Source of the DNA: Neobacillus bataviensis
Lineage (GTDB): Bacteria > Bacillota > Bacilli > Bacillales_B > DSM-18226
DNA: 64,000 nucleotides
Assembly: GCF_019969725.1 (NCBI RefSeq)
Contig: NZ_JAHXYW010000011.1
Location: 1 to 64,000 of the forward strand
Reading direction: 5' to 3'
The notes under the pieces are model-generated. The model made no database searches. It saw only the letters and a list, made by a program, of their open reading frames with translations, and was not told the DNA's origin. Below, piece after piece: positions 1-6,735 of this stretch. The translations under genes and the position numbers were made by a program. Each line of letters begins with the position of its first letter. Position 1 is the first letter of the stretch.

Positions 1-55
1 GTATTAGGCACGCCGCCAGCGTTCGTCCTGAGCCAGGATCAAACTCTCCAAGAAA
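1..55 (-). rRNA. rrs: 16S ribosomal RNA, 5' end only (partial)
   Basis: Read on the minus strand, this is the universal 16S 5' terminus, including the 27F primer region (AGAGTTTGATCCTGGCTCAG). The mature 5' end is placed at about 55 by comparison with the Bacillus TTTATCGGAGAG start; here it reads TTTCTTGGAGAG. The rest of the gene lies outside the window. Confidence 0.97.
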
Positions 56-170
56 GTTGATTAGCTCATAAAATAAAACGTTGGCTTCGTTTCAAAAGAA
101 ACGAATATTATTGTTTGTTGACGTTTTGTTTGTTTAGTTTTCAAAGAACAATTTTTCGAGACAGGATATT
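56..170 (-). promoter_or_regulatory. rRNA operon leader with boxA-like antitermination element
   Basis: This is the transcribed leader between the proximal promoter and the 16S 5' end. On the minus strand, 149-132 reads GTTCTTTGAAAACTAAAC, which matches the boxA-type element (TGYTCTTTGAAAA) found in Bacillus rRNA leaders. An AT-rich spacer with several AAACAAAC runs follows. Assignment rests on that motif and the position. Confidence 0.7.
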
Positions 171-199
171 AATATATCATCTCGTCTTCGTTGTGTCAA
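171..199 (-). promoter_or_regulatory. rrn promoter P2 (proximal)
   Basis: On the minus strand the -35 is a consensus TTGACA (194-199). The -10 is TATATT (171-176), separated by exactly 17 bp. It lies about 115 bp upstream of the 16S 5' end, the usual place for the proximal promoter of a Bacillus rRNA operon. Confidence 0.8.
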
Positions 200-243
200 T
201 CTTTTTTTAAAAAACTTTCAAATCAACTCAGCGACAGTTATTA

Positions 244-272
244 ATATTATACTAGAATATTAATCTAGTCAA
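244..272 (-). promoter_or_regulatory. rrn promoter P1 (distal)
   Basis: The minus strand has TTGACT (267-272), 17 bp, then TAATAT (244-249). It lies about 73 bp upstream of P2, giving the tandem arrangement typical of Bacillus rRNA operons. A TATAAT with a 15-bp spacer overlaps it (246-251), so the exact -10 register is uncertain. Confidence 0.65.
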
Positions 273-426
273 GAGTTTTTTTGAAACCTGAAATAAGAAA
301 CATTTAATGCGGCGTTTCCCTCTCAGGGATTACTATATTACTATCATGCCACGGCAATGTCAACAACAGTTTTAAATTTTTTAAAATAAACTTCTAAGCT
401 ACCAATTTGTCCAATAGTCTATCCAT

Positions 427-457
427 AAAAAAACCTGACCACCATTAAGGGGCCAGG
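427..457 (-). terminator. Rho-independent terminator of the SRPBCC gene
   Basis: On the minus strand, CCTGGCC (451-457) pairs with GGTCAGG (434-440) and is followed by seven T (433-427). It sits 15 bases past the stop of the SRPBCC gene and separates that transcript from the rRNA promoters. Confidence 0.75.
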
Positions 458-471
458 CACTACTTTAATAA

Positions 472-912
472 TCAATTTTGATTTTCAAGAATGTCCTTTA
501 TTTTCTGGAGATCTTTGTTGTTTGCTCTTTTCATCATGGTGGACATGAAGGGGGCAGCTATTTTTGAAAAGCCGGTCGGATTTCCTTTGTTCCTTAATTT
601 CATTAAAGTACTGTTGTCAGAAAGAGTTTCCCACGTATAGGTGGTCTCCATTGGAAAAGGACCATCCGCTGTTCTCATTACAAGCTTCTTCCCAGGAATA
701 TACTCAGTAACTTCATAAACATAAGCTAATTCACGTCCAAGAAATTGAGCTTTAAAGGCAACTTTTGATCCAACTTTCAAGGGCTTAGGAGTTTGCCATT
801 CCGCTGATTGGATATTTACATACCACTCTGGTGCATTGTCCGGATTCGTTGCGTATGCTGATACGTGATCAACTGAGCGCTTAATTTTTATTTCTGTAAA
901 AACATCTACCAA
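472..912 (-). CDS. SRPBCC-family (polyketide cyclase/START-like) protein
   Basis: The protein has 146 residues. Length and pattern fit the SRPBCC/Bet v1-like fold that binds small hydrophobic ligands: an N-terminal strand with 'EIKIKRSVDHV', a 'NAPEWY' turn, central strands and a long C-terminal helix. The start is TTG (912) because a GGGGGGAA ribosome site lies 7 bases upstream. It follows the ArsR/AHSA1 gene by 23 bases, so the two form one operon, and both products carry a START-like fold. No catalytic residues are evident. The ligand is unknown; a role in binding or detoxifying a small molecule is inference. Confidence 0.75.
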   Translation of the reverse strand: MVDVFTEIKIKRSVDHVSAYATNPDNAPEWYVNIQSAEWQTPKPLKVGSKVAFKAQFLGRELAYVYEVTEYIPGKKLVMRTADGPFPMETTYTWETLSDNSTLMKLRNKGNPTGFSKIAAPFMSTMMKRANNKDLQKIKDILENQN

Positions 913-935
913 GTATGTTCCCCCCTAAGTTCCTC

Positions 936-1733
936 TTATGATTGTTCACAATATTTTTTAAGCAAAGTTCCAAGCAGGTATTTCCAACCCTCTGCATGGT
1001 CTTGTTTCCAGCTATCTCTAAGGACTCCCGATGCAGTATGAGAAAGCTGCAGTAAAGTTGCTCCTTCTTTTTCTAGAAGTCGATAGGTATAGGAACTGTT
1101 TACAGCCCCTTGCATTCCTAAGTGGCCATGCAAACGGATTTCTTCCGGGGCGTTCACATAATAAACATTTCCCCAGACAGCCCCCTCATTTTCACGCCAT
1201 CTCTCGATAAATTGACCGCCAGGGACTGGATCGAATGTAAAATGTGATGGTACTCCTTTGGGAGCGATACGGAATTCCCACCAATCACCCGCATTTTCAG
1301 TTAATGCCTTGAAAACTTGTTCACGTGGGGCATTGATAAGCACCTCTTGCTCGATACGAAAAGCTTTGCTTTGTTCTTGATTGGTTATTTCCACGGCTGA
1401 CTCTCCTTCTATTTTATTAGTTTCAACTACTGTACGCAGATTTAGTAATGAAGTGGCCGTTGTCTGCATATATTTCCCAACCCAGCGGTTATGCACTTCC
1501 TGAAGCGGGACCGCGTTAAGAAAATTCCGCCGGTATTTCCCCTCACGCCTGACGATGACCAAATTTCCTTCTTCCAAAATTGATAAATGCTTCATAATCG
1601 CAAATCTTGTGACTTCTGGAAAATATTCAATTAGTTCGCCTGTTGTTTTGGCTGATTGTTTAAGGATATCCAATATCTGTCTTCGTATGGGGTGTCCTAA
1701 AGCTTTGAATAAAGTTGAAAGTTCGTCACTCAT
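936..1733 (-). CDS. ArsR-type HTH regulator fused to an AHSA1/SRPBCC domain
   Basis: The protein has 265 residues. Residues 1-90 form an ArsR-type winged helix ('LFKALGHPIRRQILDIL', 'MKHLSILEEGNLV'). Residues about 115-265 form an AHSA1/SRPBCC domain ('VLINAPREQVFKALT', 'WWEF'). The ATG at 1733 is chosen because AAAGGA lies just upstream; an open frame continues further upstream without a ribosome site. No Cys cluster typical of metal-sensing ArsR proteins is seen, so the START-like domain is the likelier ligand sensor (inference). A perfect palindrome at the start site of its own promoter suggests autorepression. It is the first gene of a two-gene operon. Confidence 0.85.
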   Translation of the reverse strand: MSDELSTLFKALGHPIRRQILDILKQSAKTTGELIEYFPEVTRFAIMKHLSILEEGNLVIVRREGKYRRNFLNAVPLQEVHNRWVGKYMQTTATSLLNLRTVVETNKIEGESAVEITNQEQSKAFRIEQEVLINAPREQVFKALTENAGDWWEFRIAPKGVPSHFTFDPVPGGQFIERWRENEGAVWGNVYYVNAPEEIRLHGHLGMQGAVNSSYTYRLLEKEGATLLQLSHTASGVLRDSWKQDHAEGWKYLLGTLLKKYCEQS

Positions 1734-1783
1734 TACAACGATCCTTTCTATACTAACTCCAAATTTATTATATGTGAATAAAT

Positions 1784-1835
1784 GGTCACATATAATATGT
1801 GACCAAATAGTAACATGTAAAATATAATGAGTCAA
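1784..1835 (-). promoter_or_regulatory. Promoter and palindromic operator of the ArsR/AHSA1 gene
   Basis: On the minus strand the -35 is TTGACT (1830-1835) and the -10 TACTAT (1807-1812), 17 bp apart. A perfect 10-bp inverted repeat with a single central base, GGTCACATAT-A-ATATGTGACC (1784-1804), covers the predicted transcription start. A further TATGTGA half-site lies at 1771-1777. This position suits repression by the gene's own ArsR domain. Confidence 0.75.
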
Positions 1836-1974
1836 GTTGCAAAACAGATAGCTTTATCATATTTTAATTTACCCATTTATTATTTGAATCACAGTGAAAC
1901 TTGGATGGCCTGCATAAGTTCGGCTTCCTGAAAATATGATTAAAATAAGAATCTCCAATAAAGGGGTTGTACGA

Positions 1975-2169
1975 ATGAACATTTTTAATAAAATCGCTTT
2001 ATTTTTCGTTCTTCTATATTCAGTTTTCATTATTATCAATACTTACTTAGGAGAAACCGAACGGATCCAATCCAATGTTGTTTACCTCTTTATGAATGGA
2101 TTTGCCTATATTGTCTCAGCTTTAGAACTTGAAAAAGAAAAGCAGAAAATTGAAGTGAATTTGCTTTAG
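1975..2169 (+). CDS. Small membrane protein of unknown function (64 residues)
   Basis: The start ATG at 1975 is set by AAAGGGG at 1960-1966; an earlier in-frame ATG at 1936 has no ribosome site. Residues about 6-24 form one clear membrane segment ('IALFFVLLYSVFIIINTY'). A second hydrophobic stretch at about 36-50 and a charged tail ('EKEKQKIEV') follow. I recognise no family. It is monocistronic and ends in a perfect-palindrome terminator. Confidence 0.6.
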   Translation: MNIFNKIALFFVLLYSVFIIINTYLGETERIQSNVVYLFMNGFAYIVSALELEKEKQKIEVNLL

Positions 2170-2196
2170 TTTCTATTGGAATATCTATAACGAAAT

Positions 2197-2230
2197 GAAA
2201 AAACTAATCAAACGTTTGATTAGTTTTTTC
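2197..2230. terminator. Perfect-palindrome bidirectional terminator
   Basis: This is a 34-bp perfect palindrome with A6 on one side and T6 on the other. Its core is TAATCAAACGTTTGATTA (2205-2222). It works in either direction on paper and follows the small membrane protein gene. The same 18-bp core recurs at 51943-51960 and 52010-52027. Confidence 0.7.
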
Positions 2231-2326
2231 AAATTTCGCCATTATGACCCCACCGCCCATTTCAATTCGTCCTTCGAAGTATTTTGTTTCGAATAAAGCT
2301 CTTTATAATAACCATTCCGTTTTAAC

Positions 2327-2475
2327 TGACCCAAAAGTGGGGGAAGCACGCGGTTCGGTCACGTAGGCGGTGTCTACGTGACCCAAAAGTGGAGGAAGCT
2401 CGCGTTTCAGTCACGTAGGCGATATCTACGTGACCCAAAAGTGGGAGAGGCAAGCATTTCAGTCACGTAGACTCC
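2327..2475. repeat. 52-bp tandem hairpin repeat, about 2.8 copies
   Basis: Units start at 2327, 2379 and 2431, a period of exactly 52 bp. Each begins TGACCCAAAAGTGG. The unit junctions form hairpins: GTCACGTAG, a 7-base loop, CTACGTGAC (for example 2358-2382). The third copy decays after about 2472. The remainder of the gap 2231-2532 shows no gene I can support. The period and GTCAC/GTGAC stem ends match the arrays at 5281-5790. Confidence 0.85.
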
Positions 2476-2532
2476 CCATTAAACAATTTAAATACATAAA
2501 GCCCCAAAAAAGATTCTACCGTTTTGATAGAA

Positions 2533-3585
2533 TCACAATTTCTTCATTAATAAGTTTTTCGCAATGTAGGCCGCATCCTCTCCTACTCCCAAAAGAAGAG
2601 CAGAGCCCCGGCGATGCTGCCATGGCAACCCAAGGAAGTAGAGTCCATCAATCTCCGTTATACCTCTATGATGCTTAACACCCCCATTAGCAGCCACAAG
2701 ATTCTTAACATCAATCCATGAATAATCTCGAAGGAAACCAGTAGCCCATATCACATTCTCTACTCTAATGGTTGAAAGATCATCAAATTCAATCTCATTC
2801 TCATTTTGTACAATTGATTTTGTTCTGCTCTTTAACTTAACCGTATGATTTTTTATTTTCTCCTTCAGTTCATACCCAAATATCGGATCAGGTTGACTTT
2901 GCACCTTTTTTCCGATCCAAGAGTCCCGACCGGCCTGTAAAATCCCCAGTTTATCAAACCACCAAAAGATACTCCTGCCAGCAATGGTTAAAGGAAGAAA
3001 TCGAATTTTTTGGCCAATAGATAAGTACGTTTCATGATGTTGTGATACTTCTACTGCTATTTGCGCGCCAGAATTCCCGCCCCCGACAACTAAGACGGAT
3101 CCTTGGTTAAGTTGGGCTGGATTTTTATATTCAGATGAATGAATCTGAACAACGTGATTGGGCAGCTTTTTTGCAAACGGGGGAATATTAGGGGTTTGAA
3201 AAGGCCCTGAGGCAACGACCACTTTCTTTGTTCTTATAACAGAGTTACTAGTGAATATAGTAAAGGAATCATTTTCTTTCTGTACTTTTTGAACATGACA
3301 GTTCAAATGAATCAGTAAATCAAATGTTTTGGCATATCGCTCCAAGTAATCAGCAATTTCATCTTTAGTTGGAAACCCGGCTGGGTCCCCTTCTAATGCC
3401 AAACCTGGCAAAGAACTATAAGCACGTGGTGTGAACAATACAAGGGAGTCATACCTTTTTCGCCACACTTCCCCTATCGCAGCATGGTTTTCGAGAATGA
3501 TAAAAGATAAAGAGGTTTGCATAAGGTAATACCCCATAGATAATCCCGCTTGGCCGGCACCAATAACCACCACATCATAGATCAT
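2533..3585 (-). CDS. Flavin-containing monooxygenase/NAD(P)-binding oxidoreductase
   Basis: The protein has 350 residues. It has an N-terminal FAD-binding Rossmann motif 'VVIGAGQAGLSMG' (residues 6-18), an NADPH-binding 'VVGGGNSGAQIA' near 167 and a closing 'WATGF' near 282. This is the layout of CzcO/YrpB-type flavoprotein monooxygenases, which oxidise small substrates using NADPH and O2. The ATG at 3585 follows GGGGAGA. It stands alone after a terminator (3613-3639). The substrate cannot be told from sequence. Confidence 0.85.
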   Translation of the reverse strand: MIYDVVVIGAGQAGLSMGYYLMQTSLSFIILENHAAIGEVWRKRYDSLVLFTPRAYSSLPGLALEGDPAGFPTKDEIADYLERYAKTFDLLIHLNCHVQKVQKENDSFTIFTSNSVIRTKKVVVASGPFQTPNIPPFAKKLPNHVVQIHSSEYKNPAQLNQGSVLVVGGGNSGAQIAVEVSQHHETYLSIGQKIRFLPLTIAGRSIFWWFDKLGILQAGRDSWIGKKVQSQPDPIFGYELKEKIKNHTVKLKSRTKSIVQNENEIEFDDLSTIRVENVIWATGFLRDYSWIDVKNLVAANGGVKHHRGITEIDGLYFLGLPWQHRRGSALLLGVGEDAAYIAKNLLMKKL

Positions 3586-3612
3586 AAATATCTCTCCCCT
3601 ACAAGATTACAT

Positions 3613-3639
3613 AAAAAACTACTGGCAGTTTCCCAGTAG
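3613..3639 (-). terminator. Terminator of the His-rich protein gene
   Basis: On the minus strand CTACTGG (3639-3633) and CCAGTAG (3625-3619) form a 7-bp stem with a 7-base loop, followed by T6. It lies 47 bases after the stop of the gene at 3686-4555. Confidence 0.75.
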
Positions 3640-3685
3640 CAGGTGTTAATACTATTCATACATACTAATTTCCATTTTTCCATGC

Positions 3686-4555
3686 TTATTCTTTTATTTC
3701 GATTACAAACGGGAAGGCTCTTACTTTCCCCTTTTGCTTGAATTCTGCCCAAATTTTGTAGATGCCTGGCTTTTCAAACTGTGTTTCAAAAATTGGTTCC
3801 TTTTCATTTGATGGATGAACATGGAGAAACTTTTTACCATATTCATCAAGAATTACAACATGCCCCATTGCTCCTAAATATGGTGTCAAATTTGTTTGAT
3901 CTAAATCAAAGGATAGTGTTACGGGTTCTCCTGCCTTAAAGGAGTTCACACTTAATGTTACCGTTTCATCATCTATCGTTTTGCTAAAATTAGTGTCAAG
4001 CACCAGCGCATGACCGTGTACTGAAGCGCTCGGATTGCCCACGATAAATGGAACTGGCTCTACCTCATATGCTAGATTCTTTGGTTTAATATCGATAAAA
4101 GCTTTGTAGAATCCTTCAGGGAGATTCTTTTCTATTGTAAATTCGCCTTTTCCTGTTCGTTCTGGGTGTACGTGGTAATACTTCTGCAATTGTTCATCTA
4201 CGATAATTAGATGCAAAATCTTCTCATGATTTACTTCTAATTCATCAACCGGGCTTCCTGCTTTATCTTTTAAGAAAATCTTGATCTTTCCTTGATTGTT
4301 TTGCACAAATGCATTGACTTGGCTGCCTTGCTGGTGTGCATTGCCTTCATGTGCATGGCTGCTTCCAGTTTCATCACCGTTATGTTTTCCATTCTCTTCT
4401 TCCTCGGTACCATGCCCTGCTTTTTGAGCCATTGATCCGTGGCTGTCTGCCTCGGCAGCCATTCCTTTATCATCTGCAATCCATTTATCATAAGCACCGA
4501 ATCCAAGCACGACTAAAGTAACGTAAAGAATTCCTGCAATTGCCCATTTTCTCAT
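3686..4555 (-). CDS. Membrane-anchored His-rich protein with two HVHP-containing domains
   Basis: The protein has 289 residues. The N-terminus has one membrane segment (residues about 4-22, uncleaved anchor or signal). A low-complexity His/Glu/Gly-rich linker ('KAGHGTEEEENGKHNGDE', 'SSHAHEGNAHQ') covers about 35-75. Two beta-rich extracytoplasmic domains follow, with 'YYHVHPE' near 133 and 'FLHVHPS' near 245. Paired His residues suggest metal binding, perhaps copper, as in other secreted HxHP proteins (inference). The ATG at 4555 follows AGGAG; a GTG at 4564 overlaps that site. Its promoter carries the ComA-like boxes shared with the kinase operon. Function unproven. Confidence 0.6.
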   Translation of the reverse strand: MRKWAIAGILYVTLVVLGFGAYDKWIADDKGMAAEADSHGSMAQKAGHGTEEEENGKHNGDETGSSHAHEGNAHQQGSQVNAFVQNNQGKIKIFLKDKAGSPVDELEVNHEKILHLIIVDEQLQKYYHVHPERTGKGEFTIEKNLPEGFYKAFIDIKPKNLAYEVEPVPFIVGNPSASVHGHALVLDTNFSKTIDDETVTLSVNSFKAGEPVTLSFDLDQTNLTPYLGAMGHVVILDEYGKKFLHVHPSNEKEPIFETQFEKPGIYKIWAEFKQKGKVRAFPFVIEIKE

Positions 4556-4597
4556 CCTTTTCACTCCTAAAGGTTTTCACCTGTATTAGATGATTAC

Positions 4598-4672
4598 ATT
4601 GTACGTCGTTTTTGTTTCTTTCAAACCGCAGATATTTTGAGTGAAACCGCAGAATTTTGTGGTAGGTGCCGC
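4598..4672 (-). promoter_or_regulatory. Promoter with three 21-bp-phased TGCGG boxes
   Basis: On the minus strand the -10 is TACAAT (4598-4603). CCGCA elements (TGCGG on the transcribed strand) start at 4626, 4647 and 4668, exactly 21 bp apart. The first lies 28 bp from the -10. The middle site is a fuller inverted repeat, CCGCA-N6-TGTGG. The same geometry occurs at 5949-6013 and 8965-9018. No good -35 is present, consistent with an activator-dependent promoter. Confidence 0.65.
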
Positions 4673-4705
4673 ACTGTGATTATTATTTAGAAACCATGAT
4701 AAACC

Positions 4706-5215
4706 TTAACTGGATGTGTTAAGGTCATTAATGATGGTTTTTTTACTTCTTTTTTGAAAGGTAAAAAATACGATTCCCATAGAAATTATTACTGCAATTA
4801 GGGTGATTTTCAAAAACAAAGGCAGAATCAGAAATGCTATGGCAAACCATGCAAACAGAAGTGCAATCGGGCTGGTTGACCTGAGTATTGTATATATAAC
4901 CTTACCCAAACCTGAACGAATGATTGACGTTGCTTCTAATAACAATATCGTCGGATTCATGATCGCCCCAAAGACCAACGGGATAACAACATATAGGGAA
5001 AACTCAGTTTTTAAGGCTAGCTCCAAAATATACGCAAAGCCCAATGCAAAAGCTTGCATGAAATAGTCGAGGTGTGCTGATTTAAGTTTCCTTGCATTGG
5101 TAAACAGCTTTGTCATTGGAGTATTCCTTTGATAATGGACCGCTGCAACCGGGAGGGATAAAACAATCCCGAGCATAAAAGTGAATAATCCCCACTGTAA
5201 TAGGTGAACATTCAT
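4706..5215 (-). CDS. Four-TM membrane protein, possibly HabA/styrene-oxide-isomerase-like
   Basis: The protein has 169 residues with four hydrophobic segments (about 5-25, 50-70, 78-95, 115-150) and a basic tail 'FQKRSKK'. A polar loop reading 'NARKLKSAHLDYFMQA' after the first segment resembles the 'R..lsaHl' loop of hydroxylaminobenzene mutase/styrene-oxide isomerase proteins. That likeness is weak, so the assignment is tentative. AAAGGATG precedes the ATG. It lies between the two boxed promoters and just downstream of the 52-bp repeat arrays. Confidence 0.45.
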   Translation of the reverse strand: MNVHLLQWGLFTFMLGIVLSLPVAAVHYQRNTPMTKLFTNARKLKSAHLDYFMQAFALGFAYILELALKTEFSLYVVIPLVFGAIMNPTILLLEATSIIRSGLGKVIYTILRSTSPIALLFAWFAIAFLILPLFLKITLIAVIISMGIVFFTFQKRSKKTIINDLNTSS

Positions 5216-5280
5216 TTAACTTCATCCTTTCCATCTTTTTTTAATTAGCTTAAAATTAATAAACCTGCTCTTATCAACCG

Positions 5281-5504
5281 TCACCACACTTTTTCCGGTC
5301 TAACGGGCTTTATGAATCGCTCTTATCGACTGCATTACATTTTTTCCGGTCTGCCGGGCTTTATGAACCGTTTTAATCGACCGGCACTACACTATTTCCA
5401 GTCTATCGGGCTTTATGAACCGTTTTTATCGACTAGCACTACACTTTTTCCAGTCTGTCGAGCTTTATGAATCGCTCTTATCGACCGGCACCGCACTTGT
5501 TCTA
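5281..5504. repeat. 52-bp tandem repeat array A, about 4 copies
   Basis: The anchor GCTTTATGA recurs at 5307, 5359, 5410 and 5462 (spacing 52, 51, 52). Each unit carries CACTACACTTTTTCC-like sequence and a TCGG...CCG region with limited pairing. No coding frame is supported. It runs directly into array B. Confidence 0.85.
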
Positions 5505-5790
5505 ATTTGACTGGCACTCTGAACCCCTCAGAGTGACCGGGACTCTTCTTCTTCAACCTTGACGAGCACTCTGAATCTCTCAGAGTGACTGCGGCACTTC
5601 TTTTTCAACCTACATGGTCACTCTGGGCCCATCTGAGTGACCACGATTCTTCTTTTTCAACCATGACGGTCACTCTGAACCTCTCAGAGCGACCGCAACT
5701 CTTCTTTTTCAACCTTGACGAGCACTCTGAACCCCTCAGAGTGACCACGGCACTTCTTTTTTAATCCTGATGGGCACTGTCCAAAAAAGT
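5505..5790. repeat. 52-bp tandem hairpin repeat array B, about 5 copies
   Basis: CACTCT recurs at 5515, 5568, 5619, 5671 and 5723 (spacing 53, 51, 52, 52). Each unit holds a hairpin such as CACTCTGA-acccc-TCAGAGTG plus a spacer like CGGCACTTCTTTTTCAACC. One copy has a changed stem (GGCCCATC loop side) that still pairs partly. Together with array A it fills the gene-free gap 5216-5800. Confidence 0.85.
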
Positions 5791-5800
5791 ACTAGTCTAT

Positions 5801-5908
5801 TTAAAACCGCGTGAATAGCACTACTGAAATAATTGTGGCTGCTAAAAGTCCAACGATCGACCAAATGACAATCTTCTTTTTACCCTTCTTTTTTTGTTTT
5901 GTATTCAT
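5801..5908 (-). CDS. 35-residue basic single-span membrane peptide
   Basis: The frame starts at ATG 5908 with a near-perfect ribosome site (GGAGGTAAGG, 5911-5920) and ends TAA at 5801. The product begins with ten residues rich in lysine ('KQKKKGKKK'), then one membrane helix ('IVIWSIVGLLAATIISVVLF') and 'TRF'. The layout equals the first 35 residues of many HlyD/MacA-type adaptor proteins, so it could be a remnant of one. The strong ribosome site and boxed promoter argue for a real small protein. It sits between a ComA-like-box promoter and the repeat arrays. Confidence 0.6.
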   Translation of the reverse strand: MNTKQKKKGKKKIVIWSIVGLLAATIISVVLFTRF

Positions 5909-5948
5909 TTCCTTACCTCCATTAATTGATGTTCATCAGAATAATTTC

Positions 5949-6013
5949 ATTTTATTTCCAATTGATATTTTCAAATCCGCACACTTTTGGAGAACTGCCG
6001 CAGATTTTTGCGG
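5949..6013 (-). promoter_or_regulatory. Promoter with two 21-bp-phased TGCGG boxes
   Basis: On the minus strand the -10 is TAAAAT (5949-5954). CCGCA (TGCGG) boxes start at 5977 and 5998, 21 bp apart. The first lies 28 bp from the -10, the same figure as in the promoter at 4598-4672. The second is a full inverted repeat CCGCA-N6-TGCGG (5998-6013). It drives the 35-residue peptide gene. Confidence 0.65.
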
Positions 6014-6054
6014 TAGCCCCCCCAGCAATTTGCATCTCAAAGGGTTTTTGCTCG

Positions 6055-6083
6055 AAAAAAAAGACCGGTACATTGTACCGGTC
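6055..6083 (-). terminator. Terminator of the kinase/regulator operon
   Basis: GACCGGTACA (6063-6072) and TGTACCGGTC (6074-6083) form a perfect stem. On the minus strand it is followed by T8 (6062-6055). It directly follows the ComA-like regulator gene. Confidence 0.85.
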
Positions 6084-6087
6084 CCGC

Positions 6088-6735
6088 CTAATATAAATCT
6101 TCTGCTGGCAGAATCCCCAGGCTTTTCGCTTTTTTGATGGCTTCCACCCGTGAATTCACATTTAGTTTTTGAAAAAGCTCTGTCAGGCTATATTCCAATG
6201 ATCGCTGGCTGATCAGCAAGGTCTTGGAAATTTCCTTATTGCTATGTCCCTTCGCCAATTCCCGCAGGAGTTTTTCTTCTTTTTTTCTGATGGTGGTCTT
6301 TTCAGTTGTGTTCTCGCCTTGGACCACAATTTCTTGGCGTCTCAACTGTTTCAGCAGCTGCATCGGGATGATAGCCTCTTTCCTAGCTGCACTTCTTATT
6401 GCCTGAACCAATTGCTCCCGGGTGGAGGTTTTGGAAATAAAGCCGGAAACACCTGAATCCATGAGCAAATTAAAATGCGGTGCAATATCGAATCCGGAAT
6501 AAATCAATATGATGGCATCCGGGGCATCGGCAAGCACCTTTCGTGCCAAATCGGCTCCGTTAATATTCGGCATATATAAGTCAAACAGAATCACATCAAA
6601 ATTCTTCAGACGCACAAGGTCAGAAACCAGATAGACATCTGTCTCAATTGTGACCTTCATATCCGGCTCTGCTTCAATTAACATTTTGGTTCCTTCGACA
6701 ACCGACCTATGATCATCAACCAATAGTATTTCCAT
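6088..6735 (-). CDS. NarL/LuxR-family response regulator, ComA-like
   Basis: The protein has 215 residues. The receiver domain (1-120) has 'VDDH' near the start, phospho-acceptor Asp in 'ILFDLYMPN' and Lys in 'ISKTS'. A GerE-type HTH covers about 150-215 ('HSNKEISKTLLISQRSLEYS', 'LNVNSRVEAIKKAK'). The HTH and the 'EGTKMLIE' helix resemble Bacillus ComA more than DegU or LiaR (from memory of those families). The ATG at 6735 is preferred over a GTG at 6744, because AAGGTGAT fits it. It overlaps the kinase gene by 20 bases, so the two are translationally coupled. Confidence 0.88.
   Translation of the reverse strand: MEILLVDDHRSVVEGTKMLIEAEPDMKVTIETDVYLVSDLVRLKNFDVILFDLYMPNINGADLARKVLADAPDAIILIYSGFDIAPHFNLLMDSGVSGFISKTSTREQLVQAIRSAARKEAIIPMQLLKQLRRQEIVVQGENTTEKTTIRKKEEKLLRELAKGHSNKEISKTLLISQRSLEYSLTELFQKLNVNSRVEAIKKAKSLGILPAEDLY

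Noticed and set aside
4270..4506. 78-codon open frame on the minus strand inside the His-rich gene
   Set aside because: Overlaps the HVHP protein in another frame, with no ribosome site; composition reflects the His/Glu codons of the real gene.
2327..5790. The 52-bp repeat arrays as CRISPR
   Set aside because: The whole unit repeats, with no unique spacers, and no cas genes are present.
5811..6137. 108-codon open frame on the plus strand over the small-peptide gene
   Set aside because: It is antisense to the 35-residue peptide gene, its promoter boxes and the regulator terminator, and has no ribosome site.
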